Positions 7,422-15,743 of a stretch of 23,724 nucleotides of DNA are shown one piece after another. Within the stretch, counting starts at the first letter, position 1, and every line of letters starts with the position of its first letter. The notes beneath the pieces are model-generated. The model worked only from the letters and a program-made list of their open reading frames with translations, was not told where the DNA came from and ran no database searches. Source of the DNA: Pseudomonadota bacterium (lineage in GTDB: Bacteria > Pseudomonadota > Gammaproteobacteria > Burkholderiales > Gallionellaceae); NCBI GenBank assembly GCA_021847165.1, contig JAJZUH010000006.1, forward strand, positions 1 to 23,724. Direction: 5' to 3'. A program made the position numbers and the translations under genes.

Positions 7422-8630
7422 ATGAAACAAACCACCATCGGTACCCCGCTCAGTCCCTCCGCAACCAAGGTCATGCTGCTGGGCAGCGGCGAACTCGGCA
7501 AGGAAGTCATCATTGCGCTGCAACGCCTGGGCGTGGAGGTGATCGCCGTCGACCGCTATGAAAATGCGCCGGGTCACCAGGTCGCCCATCGTGCGCATGT
7601 CATCAACATGGCGGATGGCGCGGCATTGCGCGCGCTGGTCGAAAAGGAAAAACCGCACCTGATCGTGCCCGAGATCGAGGCCATCGCCACCGACATGCTG
7701 GTGCAGATCGAAAAGGAGGGGCGGGTGCGGGTCATCCCCACCGCCCGCGCCGCACAACTCACCATGAATCGAGAAGGCATCCGCCGCCTGGCCGCCGAGT
7801 CCCTGGGACTGCCGACATCGCCGTACAAATTCGCCGACAGCCTGGAAGAGTTGCAGGCAGCCATCGACGGCGGCATAGGCTATCCCTGCATCGTCAAGCC
7901 GGTGATGTCGTCTTCCGGCAAGGGGCAGTCCAAGGTGGACAACCCGGCCGAGGTGAAGAAGGCATGGGATTATGCGGCCAGCGGTTCACGGGTGAACCAG
8001 GGCCGGGTGATCGTGGAGGGTTTCATCGATTTCGATTACGAGATAACGCAACTCACGGTGCGCGCGGTCGGGGCGAACGGCGAGATCGCAACGCATTTCT
8101 GCGAACCCATCGGGCATGTGCAGGTACACGGCGATTATGTGGAGAGCTGGCAGCCGATGGCGATGACCCCGGTGGCGCTGCAGCGATCGCGCGAGATCGC
8201 CAAGAAAGTCACCGACGATCTGGGCGGGCTGGGCATCTTCGGGGTCGAGTTGTTCGTGAAAGGGGATCAGGTCTGGTTCAGCGAAGTCAGTCCGCGTCCG
8301 CACGATACCGGCATGGTGACGATGTGCACGCAGCGCTTCAACGAATTCGAGTTGCATGCGCGGGCGATCCTCGGTTTGCCGGTCGATACCGCGCTGCGCG
8401 CGACGGGGGCGAGCGCGGTGATCTACGGCCAGCTGGACGAGCAGGGCATCGCCTTCAAGGGAGTGGACGAGGCATTGCGCGTGCCCGAATCGGATCTGCG
8501 CCTGTTCGGCAAGCCGGAGTCGTTCAAGAAGCGCCGCATGGGGGTGGCCCTGGCGAACGGCAAGGATACCGACGAGGCGAGAGCGCGTGCCAAGCTGGCG
8601 GCTAGCAAGGTTGTTCCTTTCAAAGCCTGA
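7422..8630 (+). CDS. purT: Formate-dependent phosphoribosylglycinamide formyltransferase (GAR transformylase 2)
   Basis: PurT uses formate and ATP to formylate glycinamide ribonucleotide, the third step of IMP synthesis, as the folate-independent alternative to PurN. The 402-residue protein matches the family (about 392 in E. coli, from memory) along its length: [13 protein letters not shown] near the start, [23 protein letters not shown], the ATP-grasp stretch [13 protein letters not shown], and the metal/ATP site [14 protein letters not shown]. The ATG at 7422 has no strong ribosome site. It heads a three-gene run: its TGA overlaps the next ATG in TGATG. With guaB and guaA further right, the window holds three purine genes, but they are not one operon. 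Confidence 0.96.
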   Translation: MKQTTIGTPLSPSATKVMLLGSGELGKEVIIALQRLGVEVIAVDRYENAPGHQVAHRAHVINMADGAALRALVEKEKPHLIVPEIEAIATDMLVQIEKEGRVRVIPTARAAQLTMNREGIRRLAAESLGLPTSPYKFADSLEELQAAIDGGIGYPCIVKPVMSSSGKGQSKVDNPAEVKKAWDYAASGSRVNQGRVIVEGFIDFDYEITQLTVRAVGANGEIATHFCEPIGHVQVHGDYVESWQPMAMTPVALQRSREIAKKVTDDLGGLGIFGVELFVKGDQVWFSEVSPRPHDTGMVTMCTQRFNEFELHARAILGLPVDTALRATGASAVIYGQLDEQGIAFKGVDEALRVPESDLRLFGKPESFKKRRMGVALANGKDTDEARARAKLAASKVVPFKA

Positions 8631-9004
8631 TGATCGTAGGCCTTCACCATGCCACCTTCCTGACCGGCGATCTCGCCAGGTCGCGCGCGTTTTACGAGGG
8701 GGTGATCGGTTTGCGGACCGATCCCCGGCGGCCGGACATGAGCTTCGAGGGCGTGTGGTACGACATTGCCCCGAACCAGCAGATACACCTGATGTCGTTG
8801 CCGGATCCTGAAGCGGGATTGCAGCGGCCCGCGCATGGCGGACGGGACCGCCATGTGGCATTGCTGATAGACGATTTGCCGACATTGGCGGCGCGACTGG
8901 ATGCGGCCGGTATTCCTTATACGCTGAGCCGATCCGGGCGTCCGGCCCTGTTCTGCCGCGATCCGGACCAGAATGCGCTGGAATTCATCGAGGTCGCCGG
9001 GTGA
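8630..9004 (+). CDS. Glyoxalase/bleomycin-resistance (VOC) family protein
   Basis: A 124-residue single-domain protein of the vicinal oxygen chelate superfamily, cytosolic metalloenzymes with paired beta-alpha-beta-beta-beta modules. Likely metal ligands are His6 in LHHATF, His75 in RHVALLI and Glu118 in NALEFIEV; His53 may also take part. FYEGVIGL (21-28) is the usual first-module helix signature. The substrate is not deducible. Start and stop both sit in TGATG overlaps, with purT before and zapE after, so translation is probably coupled through all three genes. Many VOC proteins of this length are of unknown function, and I would not call it glyoxalase I. Confidence 0.85.
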   Translation: MIVGLHHATFLTGDLARSRAFYEGVIGLRTDPRRPDMSFEGVWYDIAPNQQIHLMSLPDPEAGLQRPAHGGRDRHVALLIDDLPTLAARLDAAGIPYTLSRSGRPALFCRDPDQNALEFIEVAG

Positions 9005-10128
9005 TGCAGCAACTGCCTGAGACCGGTATCAGCCCAAGCGCCTGGTATCGGAACGCTTGCGAGCAATCCGGTTTCGTATTCGATACGCGCCAGACCGCGG
9101 CCATCGAAGAACTGGAAGTGCTCTGGCATCAGCTGGTCGAATTCAAGGCCAGACGGAACCAGTTTCTCGGCCGCAGCCTGCTCAGTCCGGCCGTGCCCAA
9201 GGGGCTGTATATATGGGGCGGGGTGGGGCGGGGCAAGACTTTCCTCATGGACGGCTTTTACCACTGTCTGCCGTATCGACGGAAACGCCGCATCCATTTC
9301 CATAACTTCATGCTCGAAGTGCACCAGGAGATGAAACGGCACGCGCATGAGAACGACCCCCTCATGGCCGTGGCCGCGAAGATAGAGCGATCGACGCGCC
9401 TGTTATGCCTGGACGAGTTCCATGTCGACGACATCGCCGATGCGATGATCCTCGGCCGCCTGCTGACGGCGCTGCTGGAGCGCGGCGTGGTGTTGCTGAC
9501 GACGTCCAATTATTCTCCCGACGCACTGTATCCGAATGGATTGCAGCGGCAGAATTTCCTGCCCGCGATCGCCCTGCTCAAGCGCGAACTGAAAGTGCTG
9601 CATCTCGACAGCGATACCGACTATCGCATGTTGCATATGGCACGCGATCCCCTGTTCACGCTTGCAACCGATGCGAAGGCCGAAGACCGCATGAGCGCTT
9701 TTTTCCGCCGCCTCACCGCAGACATGCATGCCGGAACGGAGGCCATCCAGGTCAGGCAGATCAGGATTCCGGTCAAGCGCGTTGCGCGTGAAGTGGTGTG
9801 GTTCGATTTCCGGGTGTTGTGCGGTGGCCATCACGACCAGTCAGACTATCTGGAGATCGCACATCGCTATCCGACGGTCTTTATATCGGGCATCCCGAGA
9901 ATGACGGCAGAGAATGCGCCGGAAGCGAGGCGTTTCGCCTGGCTGATCGACGTGCTATACGATAACCATGTGAAACTGGTGGCGTCGTTCGAAGTCGAGC
10001 CTGACAAGCTTTACGAAGGCGGGCGGCATGACAGCGAATCACAGCGTATCTCCAGTCGGCTGGCCGAGATGCAGACGCATCGCTACCTGGAGTTGCCGCA
10101 CCACAGCCGTGGGGTGGGCTTGGAATAG
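9004..10128 (+). CDS. zapE: AFG1-like P-loop ATPase, cell division protein ZapE
   Basis: A 374-residue AFG1-family ATPase. In E. coli ZapE interacts with FtsZ and influences the Z ring (family knowledge). The P-loop GGVGRGKT lies at about 72-79 and the Walker B LLCLDEF at about 133-139, followed by HVDDIADAMI and the sensor-like LLTTSNYSPDALYPNGLQR typical of the family. ATG 9004 is preferred because it gives the same TGATG coupling as the previous junction; GTG 9001 would add one residue. The gene closes the purT run and converges on the next gene. Confidence 0.93.
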   Translation: MQQLPETGISPSAWYRNACEQSGFVFDTRQTAAIEELEVLWHQLVEFKARRNQFLGRSLLSPAVPKGLYIWGGVGRGKTFLMDGFYHCLPYRRKRRIHFHNFMLEVHQEMKRHAHENDPLMAVAAKIERSTRLLCLDEFHVDDIADAMILGRLLTALLERGVVLLTTSNYSPDALYPNGLQRQNFLPAIALLKRELKVLHLDSDTDYRMLHMARDPLFTLATDAKAEDRMSAFFRRLTADMHAGTEAIQVRQIRIPVKRVAREVVWFDFRVLCGGHHDQSDYLEIAHRYPTVFISGIPRMTAENAPEARRFAWLIDVLYDNHVKLVASFEVEPDKLYEGGRHDSESQRISSRLAEMQTHRYLELPHHSRGVGLE

Positions 10129-10129
10129 T

Positions 10130-10159
10130 CGGCTTGCCGTCGGTTCGCGCGACAAGCCG
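10130..10159. terminator. Hairpin at the end of zapE
   Basis: CGGCTTG (10130-10136) pairs with CAAGCCG (10153-10159), two bases after the zapE stop. The stem can extend inward by TCG/CGA with a three-base bulge. No T tract follows, so it is a candidate 3' end structure for the convergent transcripts rather than a clear intrinsic terminator. Confidence 0.4.
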
Positions 10160-10176
10160 CAAAGCGGGGTTTCTGG

Positions 10177-10569
10177 TTACGAACCGCTCTTCAGGCGGCT
10201 ATCGTAAGTTGCCTGGCACGCCGCATTGGCGGCTTCGAGCGTCTTGGCGGCTTCGTCCTGCGCGGCTTGCGGAATGGTGAATTGCCCCGGTTTGCGGCGC
10301 ACGGGTTTCTGGTTCTGGATCAGGAAGTCTTCTTTCGCTTTTTCCGCGGTCGCCTTGCAGGCATTCAGGTCGGCCAGGAGGGCGGCTTCGAACTTCGCTT
10401 TCGCTTCTGCGGCTGCCTTGGCCTTGGCCAGGGCCACAACACGTGCCTGTTCCATCGACTTGCGCAGTTCCTCGGCTTCCTGCAATTGCTGCTTGTTCAG
10501 ATAGTCCAGATAGAACCAGCTACCAGCCGTCAACACGATCAGCACCACAGCAACGATCTTTTTAACCAT
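10177..10569 (-). CDS. Small membrane-anchored, Ala/Lys-rich coiled-coil protein of unknown function
   Basis: I do not recognise a family. The 130-residue protein opens with MVKK and a single hydrophobic segment (about 4-20) without a clear signal cleavage site, so it is probably inner-membrane anchored with the rest in the periplasm. Residues about 24-85 are charged, Ala/Lys/Glu-rich and look like coiled coil. The C-terminal part has two cysteines (Cys71 in LNACKAT and one in ANAACQAT) that could form a disulfide. The ATG follows an excellent ribosome site (GGAGGAAG), and codon use resembles the neighbours, so I take it as real. It lies between two convergent partners and is not clearly in an operon with tas, whose end is 142 bases upstream. 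Confidence 0.75.
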   Translation of the reverse strand: MVKKIVAVVLIVLTAGSWFYLDYLNKQQLQEAEELRKSMEQARVVALAKAKAAAEAKAKFEAALLADLNACKATAEKAKEDFLIQNQKPVRRKPGQFTIPQAAQDEAAKTLEAANAACQATYDSRLKSGS

Positions 10570-10632
10570 CTCTTCCTCCCAGAAGTTTTTTGAAGTACGC
10601 GAGCGCTATGATAAACCAAATACGGGATTTAT

Positions 10633-10682
10633 TGCCTGCCTAAACGCCGCAAAATCGGGCATCCGCCAGCCGAAGGCAGGCA
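10633..10682. repeat. 8-bp inverted repeat in the gap between tas and the small membrane protein gene
   Basis: TGCCTGCC (10633-10640) and GGCAGGCA (10675-10682) are perfect complements separated by 34 bases. It lies past the tas stop on the minus strand. It could be part of a 3' end structure, but it lacks a T tract and has a long loop. The rest of the 142-base gap (10570-10711) shows only the ribosome site of the small protein. Confidence 0.3.
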
Positions 10683-10711
10683 TTTCCCCGGATCGATGGC
10701 GTTTTCCTGCG

Positions 10712-11746
10712 TCAAGGTGCCGGGTTGGGGTAATGCCTGTGTACGGCCTCGATCCTGTCCAGCACATCCGGCGCCAGCGTGACTGCGGCACTATCCAGGT
10801 TCTCCTGCAGTTGATTCAGGGAGGTCGCACCGAGGATGACGCTGCCGGTGAACCAGCGTGTCCTGGCAAAGGCAAGTGCCATCGATGCAGGGGAAAGTCC
10901 GGCTTCCCGGGCGATGCGCGCATATTCGCGTGCGGCCGCCGGCACGTTGGGTTTGTCGTAGCGCTGACCGAAGCCCGGGAAGAGGGTGATGCGGCCACGG
11001 ACGCGGGGATCGTCCAGGTATTTGCCCGTCAGCCAGCCGAAAGCGAGCGGACTGTAGGCGAGCAGGCCAACGTTGGCATGACGGCAGATCTCGGCGAGGC
11101 CGGCTTCGAAGGTGCGATTCATCAGGTGGTAGGCATTCTGTATGCTGACGATCCTCGGCAATCCCGACTGTTCGGCGCAGCGGACGAATTCGGCAACTCC
11201 CCAAGGCGTTTCATTGGAGAGGCCGATATGCCGCACTTTGCCGGCCTTGACCAGTTCCGCCAGGACGGACAACTGTTCGGCGATGGGAGTGCTGTCGCGT
11301 TCCTGTGTCGCATCGTAGCTGGTCGCGCCAAACATCGGCACGTAGCGATCCGGCCAGTGTATCTGGTAGAGGTCCACGTAATCGGTCTGCAAGCGCTGCA
11401 GGCTGGCATCGATAGCCGCATTGAGATGCGCACGGTTGATGCGGGGCGTGTCGCGTATCCAGCCGAAGCCGCGCGCGGGGCCGGCGATCTTGGTGGCGAC
11501 GACCAGCTTGTCGCGTTGCTGATGCCTGAGCCAGGTGCCGATATATCGTTCGGTGCGATGTGCGGTTTCGGCGCGCGGCGGAACCGGATACATCTCGGCG
11601 GTATCGATGAAGTTCACTCCGCATGAAACGGCAAGGTCGAGCTGGGCATGGGCATCGGCCTCGCTATTTTGTTCGCCAAACGTCATGGTGCCGAGGGACA
11701 GTGCCGACACCTTCAGGTCGCTGTTGCCGAGTTGCCTGTATTCCAT
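10712..11746 (-). CDS. tas: NADP(H)-dependent aldo/keto reductase, Tas type
   Basis: A 344-residue aldo/keto reductase. The N-terminal GTMTFGEQNSEADAHAQLD stretch and the C-terminal IEAVHRHYPNPAP closely match E. coli Tas as I recall it. The catalytic tetrad in this numbering is Asp48, Tyr53, Lys86 and His130 (in FIDTAEMY, VVATK and YQIHW). The start is ATG 11746, preceded by GAGGTG at five bases, giving MEYRQLG like the family; the GTG at 11752 overlaps that ribosome site. It acts in the cytosol on unknown carbonyl substrates. It is transcribed alone, divergent from the FIST gene. Confidence 0.92.
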   Translation of the reverse strand: MEYRQLGNSDLKVSALSLGTMTFGEQNSEADAHAQLDLAVSCGVNFIDTAEMYPVPPRAETAHRTERYIGTWLRHQQRDKLVVATKIAGPARGFGWIRDTPRINRAHLNAAIDASLQRLQTDYVDLYQIHWPDRYVPMFGATSYDATQERDSTPIAEQLSVLAELVKAGKVRHIGLSNETPWGVAEFVRCAEQSGLPRIVSIQNAYHLMNRTFEAGLAEICRHANVGLLAYSPLAFGWLTGKYLDDPRVRGRITLFPGFGQRYDKPNVPAAAREYARIAREAGLSPASMALAFARTRWFTGSVILGATSLNQLQENLDSAAVTLAPDVLDRIEAVHRHYPNPAP

Positions 11747-11774
11747 GATCACCTCGCAGAGTGGGGAGGCAGTT

Positions 11775-11801
11775 ATTTTAATCCCATCATCGTGCTAGCA
11801 T
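11775..11801. promoter_or_regulatory. Divergent promoter candidates between tas and the FIST gene
   Basis: On the minus strand TAAAAT (11780-11775) is a five-of-six -10 box about 29 bases before the tas start. On the plus strand TGCTAGCAT (11793-11801) resembles an extended -10 element for the FIST gene, giving a leader of roughly 120 bases. Neither has a good -35. The 181-base gap has no convincing gene; a 45-codon frame from ATG 11810 is discussed under rejected items. Confidence 0.28.
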
Positions 11802-11927
11802 CCTGCCCATGAGAAAACCGGCATTGGGGAACTGCGCACCCAGTATGCCGACAGGGGCGCGGAAACGGAATGCCCTGGCCGATCGTGCGTGGCACGGCGG
11901 CCATGACGGGAGAACAGCGGGGACGAT

Positions 11928-13082
11928 ATGGACAAGGCAAGCATGATGCACTACCTGCCGCAGGTCGAGGCGGGAACCATCGAGCGCAAGCTGGCCGAAC
12001 TGCAGGCGCTGCACCCCGCGCTGGGCATCTGCGCGCTGCTGCCGGAGGCGGAAAAAGACAAGGTTCCGGTGTTGCAGGCGGTTTGCGCGCAACACAAGGT
12101 GCCGCTGGCCGGGGCGATCTTTCCGGCACTGGTGCGGGACGGCCAGTTCCTGACGGATGGCGTGTGGCTGCTGTGTTTCGAGCAGATGCCCTATTTCGCA
12201 CTGTACGACAACCTGCCGGCGGAAACGGCAGAGGCGGAACGCGCGGCTGAGAGGATCGCCAACGATGTCCGGGCCCAGATCGACCATGTGCCGGACCTCA
12301 CGCTGTTCATGCTGTTCGATGCCATGGTGCCGAATATCGGCACGTTGCTGGATACGCTCTATCTGCATCTGGCGAACCGGGTCCATTATGCCGGAGCGAA
12401 TGCGGGCAGCGAGACCTTCCAGCCGATGCCCTGCCTGTTCGATTCCTCCCGCACCGTGCAGAACGGGCTGCTGCTGATGTTGCTGACGCGGCACAAAGGG
12501 GCGATCCTGGAACATGGCTACCATGCCAATCCGCATACGTCCTATGCGACCTCGACCAAGGGCAACTGCATCTCGCAGATCGACTGGCGTCCCGCATTCG
12601 AAGTGTACCGTGAACTGGTGCGCGAGCATTTTGGCGAGGAGGTCACGGCGGAGAACTTCTATCAATATGGTGTCCATTTTCCTTTCGGCATCGTGCGCGC
12701 CAATCATCATGTGCTGGTGCGCATCCCGGTCATGCTGACGGAAGACGGCTCGCTGTTCTGCGTGGGGGAGGTGCCAGCCAATTCCGTATTGACGCTATTG
12801 AAAGCGCCGACCGTGCGCACGGTCGAGACCTTGCACAAGCTGCATGAAGGTCTGAACAAGCTGAATGGGGATGTCGCCGGCGCGGAATTGCTGCTGTTCT
12901 ATTGTGCGGGGAGGCGGCTGCATCTCGGGGGGGCAATGGCAACGACCGAACTGGAGGCGTTTAGCGGGCTGACCCGCGCCGGACGGGTTGCCGGTGCGCT
13001 TTCGCTGGGGGAGATCGGCGGGTCGACGGTGCAGGGCTATCCGCTCTTCCACAATGCCACGCTGGTCGCCGCGCGCTGGTAG
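11928..13082 (+). CDS. FIST domain sensory protein (FIST N and FIST C)
   Basis: A 384-residue soluble protein with the layout of a two-part FIST protein: an N-terminal domain with a GAIFPALV stretch and FDAMVPNIGTLLDTLY leading to a glycine-rich YAGANAGSETF core, then a C-terminal domain ending in GGSTVQGYPLFHNATLV, the usual FIST C ending. FIST domains are predicted small-ligand sensors in signal transduction proteins (family knowledge). No transmembrane segment or signal peptide is present. The start follows a weak AGCGGGG. The next gene begins one base after its stop, so the two are almost certainly co-translated and FIST probably supplies the input for the GGDEF-EAL protein. The ligand is unknown. 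Confidence 0.85.
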   Translation: MDKASMMHYLPQVEAGTIERKLAELQALHPALGICALLPEAEKDKVPVLQAVCAQHKVPLAGAIFPALVRDGQFLTDGVWLLCFEQMPYFALYDNLPAETAEAERAAERIANDVRAQIDHVPDLTLFMLFDAMVPNIGTLLDTLYLHLANRVHYAGANAGSETFQPMPCLFDSSRTVQNGLLLMLLTRHKGAILEHGYHANPHTSYATSTKGNCISQIDWRPAFEVYRELVREHFGEEVTAENFYQYGVHFPFGIVRANHHVLVRIPVMLTEDGSLFCVGEVPANSVLTLLKAPTVRTVETLHKLHEGLNKLNGDVAGAELLLFYCAGRRLHLGGAMATTELEAFSGLTRAGRVAGALSLGEIGGSTVQGYPLFHNATLVAARW

Positions 13083-13083
13083 C

Positions 13084-15267
13084 ATGGAACGCGACGACAT
13101 CCTGCCGGTACTGTACGACCTGGTCGTCACCATCGGCAGCGAAATCAGCGTCAAGCCGCTGCTGACGCGCACCTTGCAGCGACTGCTGTATCACACCTCG
13201 TTCTCCGCCGGATTCATCTGCCTGGATGTTGCTCCGTGCAATCAGGCGGGCGAATCGGTCGAAGTGCGCCTCGATGCGGTGGTGGGCGATTTCGACCTGA
13301 TCGGCGCGATCGGCAAGCATGTCGCCATGCCCTCCGCGCTGGTCTGCAAGGCGGCGGGGAACGAATCCGGACAGGCGGAATTGTTGTCGGCCTTGGGTTG
13401 TACCCAGGCGCGATACGGAGCCTATCTCAGACTCCCCATCGATCATCGCGGCGTGATCGTTCTTCTTGCGGCAGAGAAACCGGAGACAAGCCTGCCGTTG
13501 ATCACGATGCTGCAGCCGGTGCTGGCGCATCTGGCCAAGGCCATCGTGCTGTGCCGCAACAACGATGCGTACACCAGCGATCTGGTTTCGCAGCGCGATC
13601 TGCTGGAGCAGGTGTTCGAGAGCAGCTATTCCGGAGTGGTGATTACCGACGCCTCGCCGAACATCATCGAAGTCAACCCCGCGTTCACGCGCATCACCGG
13701 CTACGAAGCGGAAGAAGTGCATGGCAAGAATCCCCATCTGCTGGCATCCGGGCGTCACGACCACGTCTTTTACCAGAAGATGTGGGACGACATCACAGGC
13801 AGCGGGCATTGGGAGGGCGAGATCTGGAACCGGCGCAAAAACGGGGAGGTTTATCCAAGCTGGCTGAGTATCCATCGCGTGAATGACAAAGCCGGTACGC
13901 TGCTTTATTACGTCGGCCTGTTCTCCGATGTCAGCAAGCGCAAGGAAGCCGAGGCGCAGATACACCAGCTGGCTTTCTACGACCCGCTGACCAATCTGCC
14001 GAATCGCCGCCTGCTGATCGAGCGTTTGCAGCAGGCGTTCTCGCTGGAGGCCCGCACCGGGCAGCATGGTGCGGTGCTGTTCCTCGATCTCGACAATTTC
14101 AAGACGCTCAACGATACCAAGGGGCACGATGTCGGCGACCGCTTGCTGGTCGAAGTGGCACAGCGGCTCAATACCTGCGTGCGCGACGGCGATACGGTGG
14201 CGCGGCTGGGCGGCGACGAGTTTGTCGTGATCCTCGGCTCCCTGAGCCAGATATCGGATGAAGCGGCTGCCCAGGCGGATACGGTCGCCGAGAAGATACG
14301 CGACCTTCTGAGCCAGCCCTATCAACTGGGGCAGTATGTGCACTACAGCACGCCCAGCATCGGGATCGTGCTGTTTCGCGGTCATCAGCAAAGCCTGGAC
14401 GATGTGCTGAAATATGCTGATACCGCGATGTACCAGGCCAAGACCGCGGGGCGCAACACCATTCGTTTCTACGATCCGGTGATGCAGGCAGCCGTCGAGG
14501 CGCGCGCCGAGCTTGCGGAAGAGCTGAGGCATGCGCTCGAACGGCAGCAACTTTGCCTGCATTACCAGATACAGGTGGACAACCGGTCCCGTCCGCTCGG
14601 TGCAGAGATGCTGTTGCGCTGGCAGCATCCCCAGCGCGGACTGATCCCGCCGTCCCAGTTCATCCCCCTGGCAGAAGAGACCGGGCATATCGTTCCTATC
14701 GGCCTCTGGGTATTGCGGACCGCATGTACACAGCTCAAAGCCTGGCAAGGGGATGGGTTGACGCGCGACCTGACGCTGGCCGTGAACGTGAGTGCCAAGC
14801 AGTTCCGCAGCCCGAACTTCGTTGCGCAAGTGCAGCGCACGCTGCTGGAAACGGGGGCGAAGCCGGAGTTGCTCAAGCTCGAACTGACCGAAAGCATCGT
14901 GCTGGAGAACGTCGAAGATGCCATTGCCAAGATGCGCGAACTGAAACTGTCTGGCGTAAGTTTCTCGATGGACGATTTCGGCACGGGCTATTCCTCGCTG
15001 CAATACCTCAAACAGCTGCCGCTGGATCAGATCAAGATCGACCAGTCTTTCGTGCGCGACATCGTCAATGACGCAAACGATGCAGCCATCGTTCAAACCA
15101 TTATTGCGATGAGCGAAGTGCTGGGACTGGACGTCATCGCGGAGGGCGTGGAGAACGAAGCACAGCGCGAGTTCCTTGATTTGCGGGGTTGCCACGCCTT
15201 CCAGGGCTACCTGTTCGGCAGGCCGGTTCCGCTGGCCGAGTTCGAAAGCGTGCTGCGTTCGCTTTAA
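13084..15267 (+). CDS. GAF-PAS-GGDEF-EAL cyclic di-GMP signalling protein
   Basis: A 727-residue cytosolic protein starting at ATG 13084, one base past the FIST stop, the natural coupled start. Domains: GAF-like (about 1-165), PAS (about 173-283, with [20 protein letters not shown]), GGDEF (about 297-460) and EAL (about 475-725). The diguanylate cyclase site is an intact GGDEF at 376-380, preceded by RDGD at 367-370 at the exact five-residue spacing of an inhibitory I-site. The phosphodiesterase side has EML at 508-510 in place of EAL (a tolerated variant), plus [25 protein letters not shown] and QGYLFGRP. Both activities therefore look possible, with the net effect set by GAF, PAS and presumably FIST. 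Its TAA overlaps the queF stop from the other strand. Confidence 0.93.
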   Translation: MERDDILPVLYDLVVTIGSEISVKPLLTRTLQRLLYHTSFSAGFICLDVAPCNQAGESVEVRLDAVVGDFDLIGAIGKHVAMPSALVCKAAGNESGQAELLSALGCTQARYGAYLRLPIDHRGVIVLLAAEKPETSLPLITMLQPVLAHLAKAIVLCRNNDAYTSDLVSQRDLLEQVFESSYSGVVITDASPNIIEVNPAFTRITGYEAEEVHGKNPHLLASGRHDHVFYQKMWDDITGSGHWEGEIWNRRKNGEVYPSWLSIHRVNDKAGTLLYYVGLFSDVSKRKEAEAQIHQLAFYDPLTNLPNRRLLIERLQQAFSLEARTGQHGAVLFLDLDNFKTLNDTKGHDVGDRLLVEVAQRLNTCVRDGDTVARLGGDEFVVILGSLSQISDEAAAQADTVAEKIRDLLSQPYQLGQYVHYSTPSIGIVLFRGHQQSLDDVLKYADTAMYQAKTAGRNTIRFYDPVMQAAVEARAELAEELRHALERQQLCLHYQIQVDNRSRPLGAEMLLRWQHPQRGLIPPSQFIPLAEETGHIVPIGLWVLRTACTQLKAWQGDGLTRDLTLAVNVSAKQFRSPNFVAQVQRTLLETGAKPELLKLELTESIVLENVEDAIAKMRELKLSGVSFSMDDFGTGYSSLQYLKQLPLDQIKIDQSFVRDIVNDANDAAIVQTIIAMSEVLGLDVIAEGVENEAQREFLDLRGCHAFQGYLFGRPVPLAEFESVLRSL

Positions 15268-15683
15268 CCGCGCGTATTGGATTGCGCCTGGAACTGGGTC
15301 AGATCGACCAGCGGCGCGGGTTGCCAGCCGGGCTTGCGGTGTTCCGCCACGACATTGGTGAAGATGCCGCCGCGCACATAGAACTTGGCAGTGAGGCGCA
15401 TGAAGCGGGGCTGCGTGGCGGCGACCAGATCGTCCAGCACGCGGTTGGTCACGTCCTCGTGGAAATGCCCTTCGTTGCGAAACGACCAGATATAGAGCTT
15501 AAGGCTCTTCAACTCCACGCATTTCTCGTCGGCGATGTAGTCGAGGATCAGGGTGGCGAAATCCGGCTGGCCGGTCTTCGGGCACAGACAGGTGAATTCG
15601 GGAATCTCCATGTGGATGTGGTAATCGCGCCCGGGTTGCGGGTTGTCGAAAGTCTCCAGAGTCTTGCTGGGTTGCGTGGTCAT
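15264..15683 (-). CDS. queF: NADPH-dependent 7-cyano-7-deazaguanine reductase (preQ0 reductase), short type
   Basis: QueF reduces preQ0 to preQ1 in queuosine tRNA modification. The 139-residue protein is the short single-domain type. The signature [14 protein letters not shown] gives the likely thioimide Cys34 and acid Asp41, followed by VELKSLKLY (56-64) for NADPH and subunit contacts, and His75 in GHFHED. Length is normal. It stands alone: no queC, queD or queE is visible. Its stop shares TTAA at 15264-15267 with the convergent GGDEF-EAL gene, and its promoter faces that of smc. No preQ1 riboswitch is seen in the short leader. Confidence 0.95.
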   Translation of the reverse strand: MTTQPSKTLETFDNPQPGRDYHIHMEIPEFTCLCPKTGQPDFATLILDYIADEKCVELKSLKLYIWSFRNEGHFHEDVTNRVLDDLVAATQPRFMRLTAKFYVRGGIFTNVVAEHRKPGWQPAPLVDLTQFQAQSNTRG

Positions 15684-15712
15684 TTGGTGAGGTTTCCGGC
15701 TTGGGTTAGAAT
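15684..15712 (+). promoter_or_regulatory. Candidate smc promoter
   Basis: TTGGTG (15684-15689) and TAGAAT (15707-15712) are exactly 17 bases apart, matching three and five of six consensus bases. This places the smc transcript start near 15719, about 25 bases before the TTG start codon. The -35 abuts the queF start codon. Confidence 0.45.
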
Positions 15713-15719
15713 GCGGCGC

Positions 15720-15725
15720 ATTATA
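15720..15725 (-). promoter_or_regulatory. Candidate queF -10 box
   Basis: Read on the minus strand this is a perfect TATAAT, 37 bases before the queF ATG. No good -35 lies at the usual distance. It overlaps the expected smc transcription start, so the two genes should interfere at initiation. Confidence 0.4.
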
Positions 15726-15743
15726 TCGTCAGCCTGAGTCAAA

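Noticed and set aside
11810..11947. A 45-codon frame from ATG 11810 upstream of FIST
   Set aside because: No ribosome site, basic low-information sequence, and it overlaps the FIST start in another frame.
12988..13083. Upstream GGDEF-EAL start inside the FIST gene
   Set aside because: The extra 32 residues are Arg-rich out-of-frame FIST sequence. ATG 13084 lies one base after the FIST stop.
12961..15195. A 744-codon open frame on the minus strand opposite the GGDEF-EAL gene
   Set aside because: It mirrors a strongly supported gene on the plus strand. Its translation is rich in His, Arg and Gln with no domain, the usual shadow in GC-rich DNA.
15684..15743. A preQ1 riboswitch upstream of queF
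   Set aside because: The queF leader is about 30 bases, and I see no pseudoknot-type hairpin with an A-rich tail.
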